Source: Salinactinospora qingdaonensis (GTDB lineage Bacteria; Actinomycetota; Actinomycetes; Streptosporangiales; Streptosporangiaceae). From it: 64,000 nucleotides of DNA. Position 1 is the first letter of the stretch. Each line of letters begins with the position of its first letter. Below the pieces are notes generated by a model. That model was given only the letters and a program-made list of their open reading frames with translations, had not been told where the DNA came from and did not search any database. The DNA is taken from the NCBI RefSeq assembly GCF_039539445.1, contig NZ_BAABDD010000013.1, forward strand, positions 1 through 64,000, read 5' to 3'. A program made the translations under genes and the position numbers. This document shows positions 7,656 through 16,615 of this stretch, piece after piece.

Positions 7656-9349
7656 GACCAGAGCTGCCCGATCTTGTCCCCGCCGCGCTGCGCCGCGAAT
7701 GGGCGCGCCGCGGCGACTATCCCGACCTGGACATCTACACGCTGTTTCGCGGGTGGGCCGCGGTCTGTCCCGACCGGGTGGCGGTGGTCGATGACCACGG
7801 CTCGACCTCTTATGCCCGACTGGATCTGCTCGTGCGGCAGACCGCCTCCGGGCTGCTGGCGTTGGAGATCGAACCGGGCGACGTGGTGGCCGTGCAACTG
7901 CCCAACGGGCTGGCGGCGGTGACGTGTGAACTAGCTATCGCCGCTGTTGGCGCGGTCGCGCTGCCCGTGCCGGTCGGGCGGGGCAAAGACGAGGTGGCCG
8001 CCCTGCTGCGCCGCAGCGGCACGGCGATGATCATCGCCGCTGCCCACCACCGCGGCCGTTTCCCCGCCACGGTCGCCGAGGAGCTGCGCGAAGGGCTGCC
8101 CGATCTGCGGCGGGTCGTGGCTGTCGGTGAAGACGAAAATCTCGCCCTGGCCACCGTGGCTTCCGCGTCGCAGCGGGACCGTCCCGAGTTGCCCCGCGTG
8201 GACCCCGACGCGGCGGCCCGCATCCTCGTGTCCTCCGGCTCCGAAGCCGAGCCCAAAATGGTCGCCTACTCCCATAACGCCCTAGCCGGTGGGCGAGGCA
8301 ACTTCATGGCCGAACTGTGCCACGACGACCAGGTGTTGCGCGCCATGTTCCTGGTGCCGTTGGCCTCGGCGTTCGGCAGCAACGCCACCTCGGTGACGCT
8401 GGCCCGCCTCGGCGGCACCCTCGTGCTCAGCCGGCATTTCCAGGCCGAGGAGACCCTGGAACTGATCACCGCCCACCGGCCCACGCACCTGCTCGGGGTG
8501 CCCACCATGGTCCGGATGCTGCTGGCAGCCGGGCAGCAGCACCCGGTCGCGCCGCCGGACTCGGCCGAGTCGCCCGGAGAGTCCGAACCGGTTCCGCTGT
8601 CTCCTCCCGCCCTGCCCTCGCTGACCGCGCTGGTGCTGGGCGGCTCCCCGCTGGACGCGGCCACCGTACACGCCGCACGGCAGGCGTTCGACTGCCCCGT
8701 GGTCAACCTCTACGGATCGGCCGACGGGGTGAATTGCCACACCGGGCTTGCCGGCGACCCACTCGACACCTCCGGCCCAGGGGTTGCCGCCGGCAAACCC
8801 AATCCGCGCGTGGCCGACATCCGCATCGTCGACTTCGACCACAACGAGGTGCCCGCCGGCCAGACCGGCGAGATCATCGCCCGCGGCCCCATGACGCCGA
8901 TGTGTTACGTGGGCGCGCCCGACCTCGACGCCCGTTACCGGACCACGGGCGGGTGGGTGCGCACCGGCGATGTCGGTGTGCTCACCGCAGGTGGGGAGCT
9001 GCGGGTCGTCGGGCGGCTCAAAGACGTGGTCATCCGCGGCGGGGCCAACATCAGCCCCACCGAAGTGGAGGAACACATCCGGAGCTATCCAGGGGTGAGC
9101 GACGCCGTGTGCTTCGGGGTCGCCGACCCGCTCATGGGGGAGCGGCTGGCTGCGGCCCTGGTCGTCGCGCCCGACCACTGCCCCACGGTCGAACAGCTCG
9201 GCTCCCACCTGGCCCGGGCGGGCCTGGACGCCTACAAGCACCCCGAGCACGTGGTGGCGGTGCAACAACTGCCGCTGACCCCCGCCGGGAAGGTCGACAA
9301 GGACGCGCTGCGCGCCCAGCTCCCCGAAACCGCCCCCACTGACACCTAG
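7652..9349 (+). CDS. AMP-dependent acyl-CoA synthetase
   Basis: A 565-residue member of the ANL superfamily that activates a carboxylic acid as acyl-AMP and then as the CoA thioester. The phosphate-binding loop is ILVSSGSEAEPK, the YGS motif is NLYGSADG, the hinge region is GWVRTGDVGVL then GRLKDVVIRGG, and the C-terminal catalytic lysine motif is LTPAGKVDKDAL. The start is inferred to be TTG 7652, which overlaps the upstream TGA stop and follows GGAGG by five bases. The reading frame stays open upstream but there it is antisense to coding sense. It is coupled to the CaiB-like gene. Confidence 0.88.
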   Translation: MRPELPDLVPAALRREWARRGDYPDLDIYTLFRGWAAVCPDRVAVVDDHGSTSYARLDLLVRQTASGLLALEIEPGDVVAVQLPNGLAAVTCELAIAAVGAVALPVPVGRGKDEVAALLRRSGTAMIIAAAHHRGRFPATVAEELREGLPDLRRVVAVGEDENLALATVASASQRDRPELPRVDPDAAARILVSSGSEAEPKMVAYSHNALAGGRGNFMAELCHDDQVLRAMFLVPLASAFGSNATSVTLARLGGTLVLSRHFQAEETLELITAHRPTHLLGVPTMVRMLLAAGQQHPVAPPDSAESPGESEPVPLSPPALPSLTALVLGGSPLDAATVHAARQAFDCPVVNLYGSADGVNCHTGLAGDPLDTSGPGVAAGKPNPRVADIRIVDFDHNEVPAGQTGEIIARGPMTPMCYVGAPDLDARYRTTGGWVRTGDVGVLTAGGELRVVGRLKDVVIRGGANISPTEVEEHIRSYPGVSDAVCFGVADPLMGERLAAALVVAPDHCPTVEQLGSHLARAGLDAYKHPEHVVAVQQLPLTPAGKVDKDALRAQLPETAPTDT

Positions 9350-9363
9350 ACAACGAAAGGAAG

Positions 9364-9403
9364 AGCGAGGGTGGGGCAGCCACAGCCCGGCCCCACCCTC
9401 GCT
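9364..9403. terminator. Bidirectional terminator hairpin between convergent genes
   Basis: The arms AGCGAGGGTGGGGC and GCCCCACCCTCGCT form a perfect 14-base stem with a 12-base loop. It lies between the 3' ends of the ligase gene and the oppositely oriented metal-binding lipoprotein gene. On the minus strand the stem is followed by a T-rich stretch. Confidence 0.85.
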
Positions 9404-9419
9404 GGTCATGCGCTGCCGG

Positions 9420-10235
9420 TCAGGAGCCCGAGCCCGCCGAGCCCTCACCGTTGAACGCCGCAGCGATCAGGGTGGCGTTTTGCTGGTACAGCCCAATCAG
9501 GTCCATCCCCTCGCTGGGGTAGTTGACCACGTCGATCTGCACCGCCTCGGAATCCGGCAGCACCGGCCCGGTCGACATGTGCACGTTGTCGAACACGAAC
9601 TCCGGCTCGGCGTCGCGCAGCGTCGCAACATCATCGGGAGTGAGCTGCTCAGGACCGTAGGTCTGCACCACCTCAGCGCCGGCAAGCTCAGCCGCCCACG
9701 CCGTGTAGACCTGACTGACCGCCGTGGGGGCGGAATCGCCCGGCCACTCTTCACGCAGCTCCGACGCGATCTCCTCGCGCGCCGTCTCGAAAGCTCCGAG
9801 CCAGCCCTGCGCGGCCTCACTGGTGTCGAACAACTCACCGAGCCGTTCCACCTCCGCCGCGACCACGTCGGGGGAGTTGTCGGCGTCGACCTCCACCGTC
9901 TCGGCCTCGGCACCGGCCGCCTCGGTGATCTCCGAAGCGAACGATTCGAACGGGCTGTACAGCACGAAGTCAGCGCCGGCGACCGCCGTCAGGTCGGAAG
10001 GCTTGGGGTCGTAGTCGGGCGCGTGCTGCACCGACACCGGCACGATCACCGTCACGTCCTGGGCGCCGGCGGCCCTAGCGAACGCGGCCTGCCAGGTGGT
10101 GGTAGCCACCACCGCCGGCCCGTCGTTTTGCGAAGTGTCGGGCTCGGCGCCGGTGTCCTCAGGCGAGGCGCAGCCGGCCATCAGCAGCGCGACCGCGCTC
10201 AATGCGCCGAGGTGGAGGGGGATGCGGTAGGCCAT
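9420..10235 (-). CDS. Metal ABC transporter substrate-binding lipoprotein (ZnuA-like)
   Basis: A 271-residue protein with a lipoprotein signal peptide ending in the lipobox LMAGC (Cys near residue 21). The body matches cluster A-I metal-binding proteins: VVATTTWQAAFARAAGA at the start of the mature domain, a metal-ligand-like VQHAPDYDPKPSD segment, and FDNVHMSTG later. It captures a divalent metal, Zn or Mn by family, outside the membrane. The ATG at 10235 lies inside the permease gene 3' end (37-base overlap). The His-rich loop of classical ZnuA is missing, so the metal is uncertain. Confidence 0.82.
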   Translation of the reverse strand: MAYRIPLHLGALSAVALLMAGCASPEDTGAEPDTSQNDGPAVVATTTWQAAFARAAGAQDVTVIVPVSVQHAPDYDPKPSDLTAVAGADFVLYSPFESFASEITEAAGAEAETVEVDADNSPDVVAAEVERLGELFDTSEAAQGWLGAFETAREEIASELREEWPGDSAPTAVSQVYTAWAAELAGAEVVQTYGPEQLTPDDVATLRDAEPEFVFDNVHMSTGPVLPDSEAVQIDVVNYPSEGMDLIGLYQQNATLIAAAFNGEGSAGSGS

Positions 10236-11056
10236 GACCGAGTGTTCCTTTCGGGGACGATATGGACAACCAGTGCGAACAGGCCCGAGATGAGCACCAG
10301 CACCGGTCCCGGGGGAAGGTCGAAGAGTAGCGCGACAAGGAAACCCGCCGCTGTCGTGAGGAGCCCCACGCCGACCGCCCACGCGACGATCGAGGCCAGC
10401 GAGGTTCCCAACCGGCGGGCCGCCAACGCGGGCAACAGCGTGAGTGCATCCACCAGCAGCGCCCCCGTGAGCCGGATCGCGCCCGCCACAGCCACAGCGA
10501 CGAGGACCAGCAGCACGAGCGTGAGCACCCGCACCGGCACCCCCGAACACAGCGCCAACTCACGATCGTGCAGCAGCAGCGCAAGCTGGCGCCGCCGGAC
10601 GACGAACAGGCCGGGAACCACGAGCGCCAGCGCACCCAGGACGACGAGATCGACAGTCTGCACGGCCAGGATCGAGCCCCACAGCAGCTCGAACGCCCCC
10701 GCCGCGTTGACCCCCGAGACCGCCAGAACCAGCAGGGCAGCCGCGATCGCCAAACTCATCAGCATCCCCATGCCGCCCGAAAGCCCGCCAGGGTTGCGCG
10801 CCAGCGGGCTGATACCCGCCCCCGCCGCCGCGCACGCCACCAGCGCGCACACGGTCGCATCCAGCCCCGTCAGCAGCCCAACCGCGATACCGAGCAGCGC
10901 CACGTGCATCATCGCGAACCGCACGGGCATGATGTCCAGCCCCACGATGATCACGCCCACGATCGGCAACCCGACCGACCCCAGCAGCAGCCCCAGCATG
11001 GCGCGCTGCACGGCCGGCATCGCCAGTAACGAGGGCAGCGTCGCCGGGTCGATCAC
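10199..11056 (-). CDS. Metal ABC transporter permease (ZnuB/MntB family)
   Basis: A 285-residue membrane protein with about eight hydrophobic segments. The family segments VGVIIVGLDIMPVRFAMMH, GSILAVQTVD and the late TGALLVDALTLLPALAARR are visible. The last is the conserved coupling region of the ABC-3 permease family. It overlaps the ATPase stop by four bases upstream and the lipoprotein start downstream, giving a compact ATPase-permease-binding protein operon. Confidence 0.88.
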   Translation of the reverse strand: MIDPATLPSLLAMPAVQRAMLGLLLGSVGLPIVGVIIVGLDIMPVRFAMMHVALLGIAVGLLTGLDATVCALVACAAAGAGISPLARNPGGLSGGMGMLMSLAIAAALLVLAVSGVNAAGAFELLWGSILAVQTVDLVVLGALALVVPGLFVVRRRQLALLLHDRELALCSGVPVRVLTLVLLVLVAVAVAGAIRLTGALLVDALTLLPALAARRLGTSLASIVAWAVGVGLLTTAAGFLVALLFDLPPGPVLVLISGLFALVVHIVPERNTRSWPTASPSTSAH

Positions 11057-11691
11057 GTCACCTCCCGTAGCCGTCCGGCCGCCATCTCCAAGCGCCGGTC
11101 ACACCGTTGGGCCAAGGTCTGGTCGTGGGTCACCACCAGCACGGTCACCGGCAGGGCCAGCAGCGCCTCCGCCGCCTCGGCGCGCCCCTGGAAGTCCAGC
11201 GCCGCGGTCGGCTCGTCGGCCAGCACCGCCCGCGCTCCGGCCGCCACACACCCGACCGCGCGCGCCAAGTGGGTGCGCTGCAACTGTCCACCCGAGAAGG
11301 TGCTCACTGGCCGGCGCAGCAGGTGGCCCACCCCCAGTTGGTCCGCGGCCGAACGTGCGGCGGCAGGGGCGCCGCTACTGTCCAACAGCTCCTCACCCAA
11401 CAGCGGGAACGCTCCGGCCGACTGGCGCTGCGGGAGCCACGCGCATTCCCGGCGTCTGCGCGCCCAGTCGGCCGCCGAGCGTGCCACGTGCCCGTCCACG
11501 GCGATTTCGCCGCGCGTGCGGGTGTGCAGGCCGAGAATCGCGCGTAGCAGGGTCGTCTTACCCGAACCGTTCGTGCCGATCAGCGCGACCTTCTCGCCTG
11601 CCTCCACCGCCACGTCCACCCCGCGCACGGCCACGATCGGCCCATGCGCGCAGCTCACCCCCGCCACGCGGACCTTCGCTCCCGCCCTCAT
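11053..11691 (-). CDS. Metal ABC transporter ATP-binding protein
   Basis: A 212-residue ABC ATPase with Walker A GTNGSGKTT, the signature FSGGQLQR and Walker B AVLADEPTAALD followed by a VVTHD switch. ATG 11691 is preferred; an upstream in-frame ATG at 11766 would add a 25-residue Gly/Ala tail without homology. First gene of the three-gene metal uptake operon. No clear Zur or DtxR-type box could be recognised upstream. Confidence 0.88.
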   Translation of the reverse strand: MRAGAKVRVAGVSCAHGPIVAVRGVDVAVEAGEKVALIGTNGSGKTTLLRAILGLHTRTRGEIAVDGHVARSAADWARRRRECAWLPQRQSAGAFPLLGEELLDSSGAPAAARSAADQLGVGHLLRRPVSTFSGGQLQRTHLARAVGCVAAGARAVLADEPTAALDFQGRAEAAEALLALPVTVLVVTHDQTLAQRCDRRLEMAAGRLREVT

Positions 11692-13202
11692 CGCCCTCCC
11701 GCTCGCTCCCGCTGCCACGGCTAGCCTCCCCGCGCCGCCGCCGACTGCGGCATGGGGGAACCGCACCTAACGGTATGAAATTCCCCGATCAAATATGTTT
11801 GGCGAAGTAAACCGTTTGCGTTACTTTCGCTGCCTAGCTCGAAACCGGGGTGTATGGGGTATGGCCAGCGGAGGTCGGCTCGTCGGCGGAGAGTTACATT
11901 CCCCTGTCGGCTCTCCTACCCCCCGTTTTCCCGCTGGCCGATTCCCTGCCGCTGCTCTGGTCTGCATACCTCCGTCCCGTTCCGTCGCAGTGCTGCGGGA
12001 CGGGACGGAGGTGCCGGGCCGGTGTCGGGAGCGGGAAGGGCACGAGGAGTCAGGAGGCGAGGGAGATGCGGAAGGGGGAGAAGGGGGAGACGGCATGGAG
12101 GTGGAGATAGGGAAGGGCGCGGAAGCGGGTAGGTGGCGCTGGGGCGGGATGGGCGGTGCTGTCAGCACCTAAAGTGATTTTACTTTGAGTGAAAAAATGA
12201 AGACATAGAGCTATATCGACAGGTGGCAGGGAGCCGAACGGGGCACTGAGACGGCGCCTCGGGGAGAGCGATTCGGGGAACTTGGGTTTCGGGGAGCCCG
12301 AGGGGCGATTGGTGTCCTCCTGGCAAGCACGTGGGCTGGCGCCGGTGAGACAGGCGACGAAGATGAGGTGGGTGCGGGCCGGGTCGGTTGTCGGTTCCGG
12401 CCCGCTGGGGTTGGTGCTGGCAGCGAGGAGCGGCGAAGGCCAGTGGGGGTGGGGTGGCGCCGGGTTGGTTCCGGTGGGTGGGGGCTTCGCCAGGGGTGAA
12501 GAAGGGGTGACTGGTGGAGCAAGATCGCCGCGAAAGGTGTCCGCTCGGCGATTCTCGCGGCCGAGGATCGCCGAACGGCGACTCTCATCGTGATCACGGC
12601 AACGCTGAGCGCAGCCACCAACTATTTAGTGCCCGCTTTGGCCTGTTGTGTCGGTTCCCTGGCCGGTGAGAACGCTTGTTCTCGCATGGGGGTCGCATGT
12701 TGGACATTCGCGCCGCTATTGCGAGGAGCTCTGAGAGGGGGTGTCGCTTTTGCGGCGCTGTTTTTGTCGGGTGGCTGTGCCCAGTGTCGCGGGGAACGCG
12801 GCACTGGGCACAGTCCGTGCTCAATCCACCCTCGTGTGTCTCATCTGGTGAGATGTGGGTCGTTGTGCTCCCCTGAGCTGCGCCCCATCTCAAAGCAGGC
12901 CGCATGTAACAGGCTGCCCCATCCCACCGCCCGTCTTCGCTGCTTCCCGTTACCGTCGGTCCCCCAGCGCACAGCACCGATGTGGTGCCCGTTCACCCAC
13001 TGCTGGCCGTCGTTGCCTCGTTATTGGCCTCACTTCCGAGACTGGCTCCGTTGCTGGGGCGCTCCACCCCTGCTCGTCTTGGTTGCTTTCGTCGCCGGAT
13101 TTGCCTCGGCGAGACAACACCGAGGTTGAGGGGGTGTCGAGGCACTATGGCTGGGGGCGCGGTGCGGTTTTGGGCTTGAGGGGGGCGTGTGGTGCTCCCC
13201 GC
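11692..13202. other. Gene-poor stretch with hairpins
   Basis: About 1.5 kb in which no frame gives a credible protein; open frames on both strands are low-complexity Pro/Arg/Gly artefacts. It holds a strong hairpin at 11969-12011 with 12-base arms CCTCCGTCCCGT/ACGGGACGGAGG. There is a short AT-rich inverted repeat at 12171-12186 and a second hairpin at 12775-12813. The stretch may be debris of past insertions leading into CRISPR array 2. Confidence 0.5.
12775..12813. terminator. Terminator-like hairpin in gene-poor stretch
   Basis: The arms CTGTGCCCAGTG and CACTGGGCACAG are perfect 12-base complements with a GC-rich 15-base loop that can itself pair CGCG/CGCG. There is no T-tract and no adjacent gene, so its role is uncertain. 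Confidence 0.45.
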
Positions 13203-13237
13203 CGCTCGTGCCTCGATCGCTTCGCGATCTCGGCAGC
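13203..13237 (-). repeat. Dispersed 35-bp palindromic element, inverted copy
   Basis: Exact reverse complement of the element at 13488-13522, with the palindromic core GATCGCTTCGCGATC seen from this strand. With that copy it forms an inverted pair bounding about 250 bases immediately upstream of CRISPR array 2. Confidence 0.85.
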
Positions 13238-13487
13238 TCAAGGGTGGGTTGTGTCTGGGGGAGGAGTGTTGCTGGCTGGCGTTTCTCAGGGCCTGAAGGG
13301 GTGGGCTGTGCCTGGGGTGCAGCCTGCCGCCGTGTCAGGGGAGGTTGTCCCCGTTGTGTCCCGAGCTATAGCGACGTTCTTCCGCTTTGGTGGCTGCCTA
13401 CGTCGTTTGAGGCCACCTCAACCCCCTGCTCTCGCACATCTTGCGCCGCCTCAGCCACCGTGTCTCCCCAGCCACTGTGCCCCCCAG

Positions 13488-13522
13488 GCTGCCGAGATCG
13501 CGAAGCGATCGAGGCACGAGCG
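13488..13522 (+). repeat. Dispersed 35-bp palindromic element
   Basis: The element runs from GCTGCCGAGATCGCGAAGCG to GAGGCACGAGCG and holds the perfect palindrome arms GATCGC/GCGATC around GAA. It ends 33 bases before the first repeat of CRISPR array 2. The same element lies 26 bases from the distal end of array 1. Confidence 0.88.
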
Positions 13523-13554
13523 GCGGGGAACACCACACGCCCCCGCCAGCAACA

Positions 13555-13887
13555 GCCCCATCCCCGCATGCGCGGGGCGTACCGGCGGGGGAGCGGTGGC
13601 CGGTGAGGCCCTCCAGGACCATCCCCGCATGCGAGGGGCGTACGCTGTCTCTCCTCAGCCTCTTGGGCACGCTCCTGGACCATCCCCGCATGCGCGGGGC
13701 GTACCACCTCGGCGGGGTCGGCGAGCTTGGCGGCTACGGACCATCCCCGCATGCGCGGGGCGTACCCACATCAGCGCGACCGGGAGCGCGAAGCCGGCGG
13801 ACCATCCCCGCATGCGCGGGGCGTACGGGCCGCCGACGCAGAACACTACGCCCTCACACGGACCATCCCCGCATGCGCGGGGCGTAC
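13555..13887 (-). CRISPR. CRISPR array 2, type I-E variant repeat, 6 repeats
   Basis: Six 28-base repeats start at 13555, 13616, 13677, 13738, 13799 and 13860 with strict 61-base spacing (five spacers). The repeat differs from array 1 in the loop (GCAT for GCGT) and in the tail (GGGGCGTAC for GGGGAGCAC). The first repeat (GCC for GGA at its start) and the second (one C to A change in the stem) are mutated, as expected at the leader-distal end. The leader lies on the right, so transcription is leftward. No cas genes are nearby. Confidence 0.97.
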
Positions 13888-13950
13888 CCTTTTTGACCTG
13901 CGGTTTTATCGGGGCTGGGTGGCCGTTTTGTTCACTTGTCGATAAACGGA
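13888..13950 (-). promoter_or_regulatory. CRISPR array 2 leader
   Basis: Roughly 70 percent identical by eye to the sequence beside array 1 (1000-1062), with TTGACCTGCGG, GTTTTG and CACTTGT at the same distances from the last repeat. It becomes AT-richer further out, as leaders do. Confidence 0.75.
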
Positions 13951-14392
13951 CAAAACAGGTGTAGCGCTGTGGGGTGTCAAAACTTCGCTCCGTCGAACCT
14001 TACCGGCAGGGCTTACACCTCTTCTCTCCTGAGCCTTTCCTCTGAGGGCTCTCGCTTGTAGGCGAGAGGTGGTTCTCCCACCCCCGCACGGGTGGTCGAC
14101 GAGGTAAACCTACTGCCCTACAGCGAGCGCGCCCACCCATCTACGCAAGAATGCCCGCCCACCGGCGCGAGCGTGCCCCCACCTGCTCGGGCCCGCTCAC
14201 TTGCGCGGGGGCGCCCGTCCTTTACAGGGGCAAGGATCTCCACCCCACGTCTTTCTCGTTTGCCCCCTGTGAGGCCACCCCGACCTGTTGCTTCCGAATC
14301 CTTACCGGGTGGGGCGACAAGAAGGGCAGAACTCTCGTTGGCGTCGCCAGAGTTGCCGATCCGCCGGTCATGGTTGGTTGCGTGGTGCGACC
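13951..14392. other. Intergenic region with small hairpins
   Basis: No supported gene. A short perfect stem CTCTCGC/GCGAGAG at 14049-14068 lies in a pyrimidine-rich stretch, followed by a CCACCC/GGGTGG stem. These could be part of a structured leader for the membrane protein downstream, but no known riboswitch class was recognised. Confidence 0.35.
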
Positions 14393-15028
14393 ATGGTCTG
14401 CATGGTGTCCGCGCAGCCGCAGTTCCGGTTCCTGCGCGCCGGAGTGTTCACCTCAGCGTGCGTCGGGGTGGCTATGGCCGGGCACGCGATGATGTCCGCC
14501 CGCGAGTTGCCGCTGCTTGGCCCGGCCGTCGGCTTCGCGCTGGTGTACGTGTTGGCGTGGGCGGGCGCCGACCGGGAGCGGGGCCTCGGCGCGATCCTGT
14601 GCTGGATGGTGTGGGCGCAAGCCGCGCTGCACACGGTGTTCGGCTACGCCCAGTCCGCGGCGTTTTCGGCCGCCGATCCTCTCACCGCCCACCCCGCCGT
14701 GCGGGCGGCGGTGCCGCCCGCCGGAGCCGACACCGCCCCGGCGACAGCCATGGCACCGGCCACTGACGTGGGCATGTTTGTGGCGCACCTGCTCTGCGCC
14801 TCGATCGGCGCGTGGTGGTTGCGCCGTGGCGATGCCGCGCTGTTCGCGCTGTTGCGGCTGGCGGCCACGCTGCTACTGCCGGTCCTGCTCGTCGTGGGCG
14901 CCCTACCCAGCCACCGGTACCGCGGACTCGCCCCGCTGCGCCCCAGACGCGGAGACGGTAACCGTGTCGTGCGCTGCCTGCGCCACACCGTGGTCCTGCG
15001 CGGCCCACCCGAGCCGCTTCCCACCTGA
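14393..15028 (+). CDS. Small multi-pass membrane protein, possibly metal-linked
   Basis: A 211-residue protein with four or five hydrophobic segments. The first spans about residues 12-30 and ends in GHAMMSARELP; another late segment is LLRLAATLLLPVLLVVGALP. Met and His residues cluster at membrane borders (GHAMM, MFVAHLLC), which resembles actinobacterial membrane proteins found beside copper-handling genes. That link is only inferred. Starts at 14393 or 14402 are equally possible and no strong ribosome-binding site is visible. The function is unknown. Confidence 0.65.
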   Translation: MVCMVSAQPQFRFLRAGVFTSACVGVAMAGHAMMSARELPLLGPAVGFALVYVLAWAGADRERGLGAILCWMVWAQAALHTVFGYAQSAAFSAADPLTAHPAVRAAVPPAGADTAPATAMAPATDVGMFVAHLLCASIGAWWLRRGDAALFALLRLAATLLLPVLLVVGALPSHRYRGLAPLRPRRGDGNRVVRCLRHTVVLRGPPEPLPT

Positions 15029-15316
15029 CCCGCCGCCCAATGCCCGTCTCCCACGCCCGTGTCCCGCCGATGCGGCAGGGGTGGAGCCGCCGGTTGGGTG
15101 GCGTGGGCGGGCGGTGTGGAGAGCCAGGTACAGGGCCGGCGTCGAGGGGCGCCGGGCCGGTCGTGCGTGCCGAGGCCCCGTTCGCCCGCGTCCCGCGCGC
15201 TGCCCCGTGGGGCACCGCGCGGGCTGTGCCATCGCCGCTGCCTCCATGACGGGCCGCACGAGCCACCGGTCTGGCTGGAGGACGGTGGGTGAGGCGCGAC
15301 CACTGGAAGGAGACCT

Positions 15317-15742
15317 ATGACGTTCGTGCTGGAACAGAGCGTTTTCGGCGTCGTGCCGCGGTGTTCGTGCGGTTGTGTCGCCGGTGTGTCGGATTCGGGG
15401 GGCTTCGGGCGGGAGGCGCCCCGGGGCCGCGGTATGAGGGGTCGAGGTGTCCCGGCGGCTTGGCCGCTGTCGCCCGAAGGCGATGCGCCTCCGCGTATGG
15501 CCTTCGACGGCCGTGGGCAAGCGCTCGCGAGCGGCGTCGTCGCGTCCGGCCACCGCTGGGCCGTTGCGACGCTCCGCGTTTCCCGCCCGGTTTCTCCCCT
15601 CTATGACGTGCCCCTTGCGGGAAACCCCACAGCCGTTGCGGCACGCCGCGTTTCCCGCCCGGTTCACCGCACCATCCGCTGTGCCCCGGTGCTGTGCCGT
15701 TGGGGGGCACGGGTGCCGTCTCGGCGGGTGCGTCGTGGATGA
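15317..15742 (+). CDS. Uncertain Cys/Arg-rich ORF overlapping the sigma factor start
   Basis: A 141-codon frame with a good AAGGAG site four bases before its ATG. Its stop overlaps the sigma factor start by eight bases, as in translational coupling. The predicted product has a CSCGC cluster near residue 18 and two copies of a VSRPV segment that derive from a 33-base DNA repeat. Composition is Arg/Pro/Ala-rich and no family is recognised. It may be a leader ORF rather than a folded protein. Confidence 0.3.
   Translation: MTFVLEQSVFGVVPRCSCGCVAGVSDSGGFGREAPRGRGMRGRGVPAAWPLSPEGDAPPRMAFDGRGQALASGVVASGHRWAVATLRVSRPVSPLYDVPLAGNPTAVAARRVSRPVHRTIRCAPVLCRWGARVPSRRVRRG
15560..15664. repeat. Two 33-base direct repeats
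   Basis: Copies at 15560-15592 and 15632-15664 share the end CCGCGTTTCCCGCCCGGTT and a GCCGTTGCG start, 72 bases apart. A GCGGGAAA at 15617-15624 between them can pair with TTTCCCGC in either copy, so alternative hairpins can form just upstream of the sigma factor gene. Confidence 0.6.
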
Positions 15743-16313
15743 GGCGGAGCTGACGCAGTTGGCCATGGCGGCGCGGGACGGCGACGTGTCGGCGCTAGAG
15801 CGGCTCATCGAGGAGACACGTCGCGATGTCATGCGGTTCATCGCGGCGATGGCCGACCCGCGGTGGGCTGAGGAACTCACCCAGGAGACCTTTATGCGGG
15901 CGCTGCGTGGGCTGCCGCGGTTCGCCGGGCGGTCTTCGGTGCGCTCGTGGCTGTTGGCGATCGCCCGGCACACAGTGGCGGACCGCTACCGGGAGCGGTC
16001 CGCCCGCCCCCAGACGTCGGGGGTGGCGGAGTGGGACGCGGTGCAGAGCCACCTGCCCCGGCCGACCGAGCGTTTCGACGAGCGGGTGGCGCTGCTGGAC
16101 CTGCTTGCCGGCCTTAGCAAGGAGCGGCGTACCGCTTTTGTCCTGACCCAGTTGGAGGGGTTCTCCTACATCGAGGTGGCGCGGATGTTCTCGCTGCCGG
16201 TCGGTACGGTGCGTTCGCGTGTCGCTCGGGCGCGCGAGGATCTGGTGCGGGCGCTGCGCGCGGCGGAGTCCACGGCGGCCACCGAGTCACCGACCATCAC
16301 CGCGACATCCTGA
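15735..16313 (+). CDS. ECF RNA polymerase sigma factor
   Basis: A 192-residue two-domain ECF sigma factor. Region 2 includes RDVMRFIAAMADPRWAEELT, TFMRALRGLPRF, then the promoter-melting RSWLLAIARHTVADRYR. Region 4 includes LSKERRTAFVLTQLEGFSY, then EVARMFSLPVGTVRSRVARAR. No anti-sigma gene adjoins it. GTG 15735 is taken as the start because region 2 begins about 20 residues in; the frame stays open further upstream without homology. It sits between two membrane-protein genes and may control them, perhaps in a SigC-like metal response (inference). Confidence 0.88.
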   Translation: MDEAELTQLAMAARDGDVSALERLIEETRRDVMRFIAAMADPRWAEELTQETFMRALRGLPRFAGRSSVRSWLLAIARHTVADRYRERSARPQTSGVAEWDAVQSHLPRPTERFDERVALLDLLAGLSKERRTAFVLTQLEGFSYIEVARMFSLPVGTVRSRVARAREDLVRALRAAESTAATESPTITATS

Positions 16314-16615
16314 GCGGCGTCGTCTCCCGCGTCACGGCAGCGGCGGGAGGCGACGGTGCCGCTTCTCCCTCGGCTTCTCCTTGGCGCCGGTTGGCCGTGG
16401 GGAGGGGCTCTTTGGACACGGCCGTGCCCGCCCGCGGGTCGTGGTTTGCGGCGTTTCGGGCTCGGCAGGAGACGCCTCCGGCGATGGATGCGTGCTATGG
16501 GGGCGGGGCGGTCGAGTGTTCCCCCCGCCCACTGCAAGAAATGAGAAAAGCTTCTCGCTGGTTGCTGAATTGCTCTTTCTCTTGCTTGTCCTCTTTTTGG
16601 GGGAATATTTTTCGG

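Noticed and set aside
12855..13964. 369-codon frame across CRISPR array 2
   Set aside because: It runs through the palindromic elements, repeats and spacers; composition is repeat-derived and no family fits.
14000..14120. Structured RNA such as a cobalamin riboswitch or TnpB-associated RNA
   Set aside because: Short hairpins only; no recognisable conserved core of either class.
15560..15664. 33-base repeats considered as a degenerate CRISPR array
   Set aside because: Only two copies, no match to the I-E repeats and no leader.
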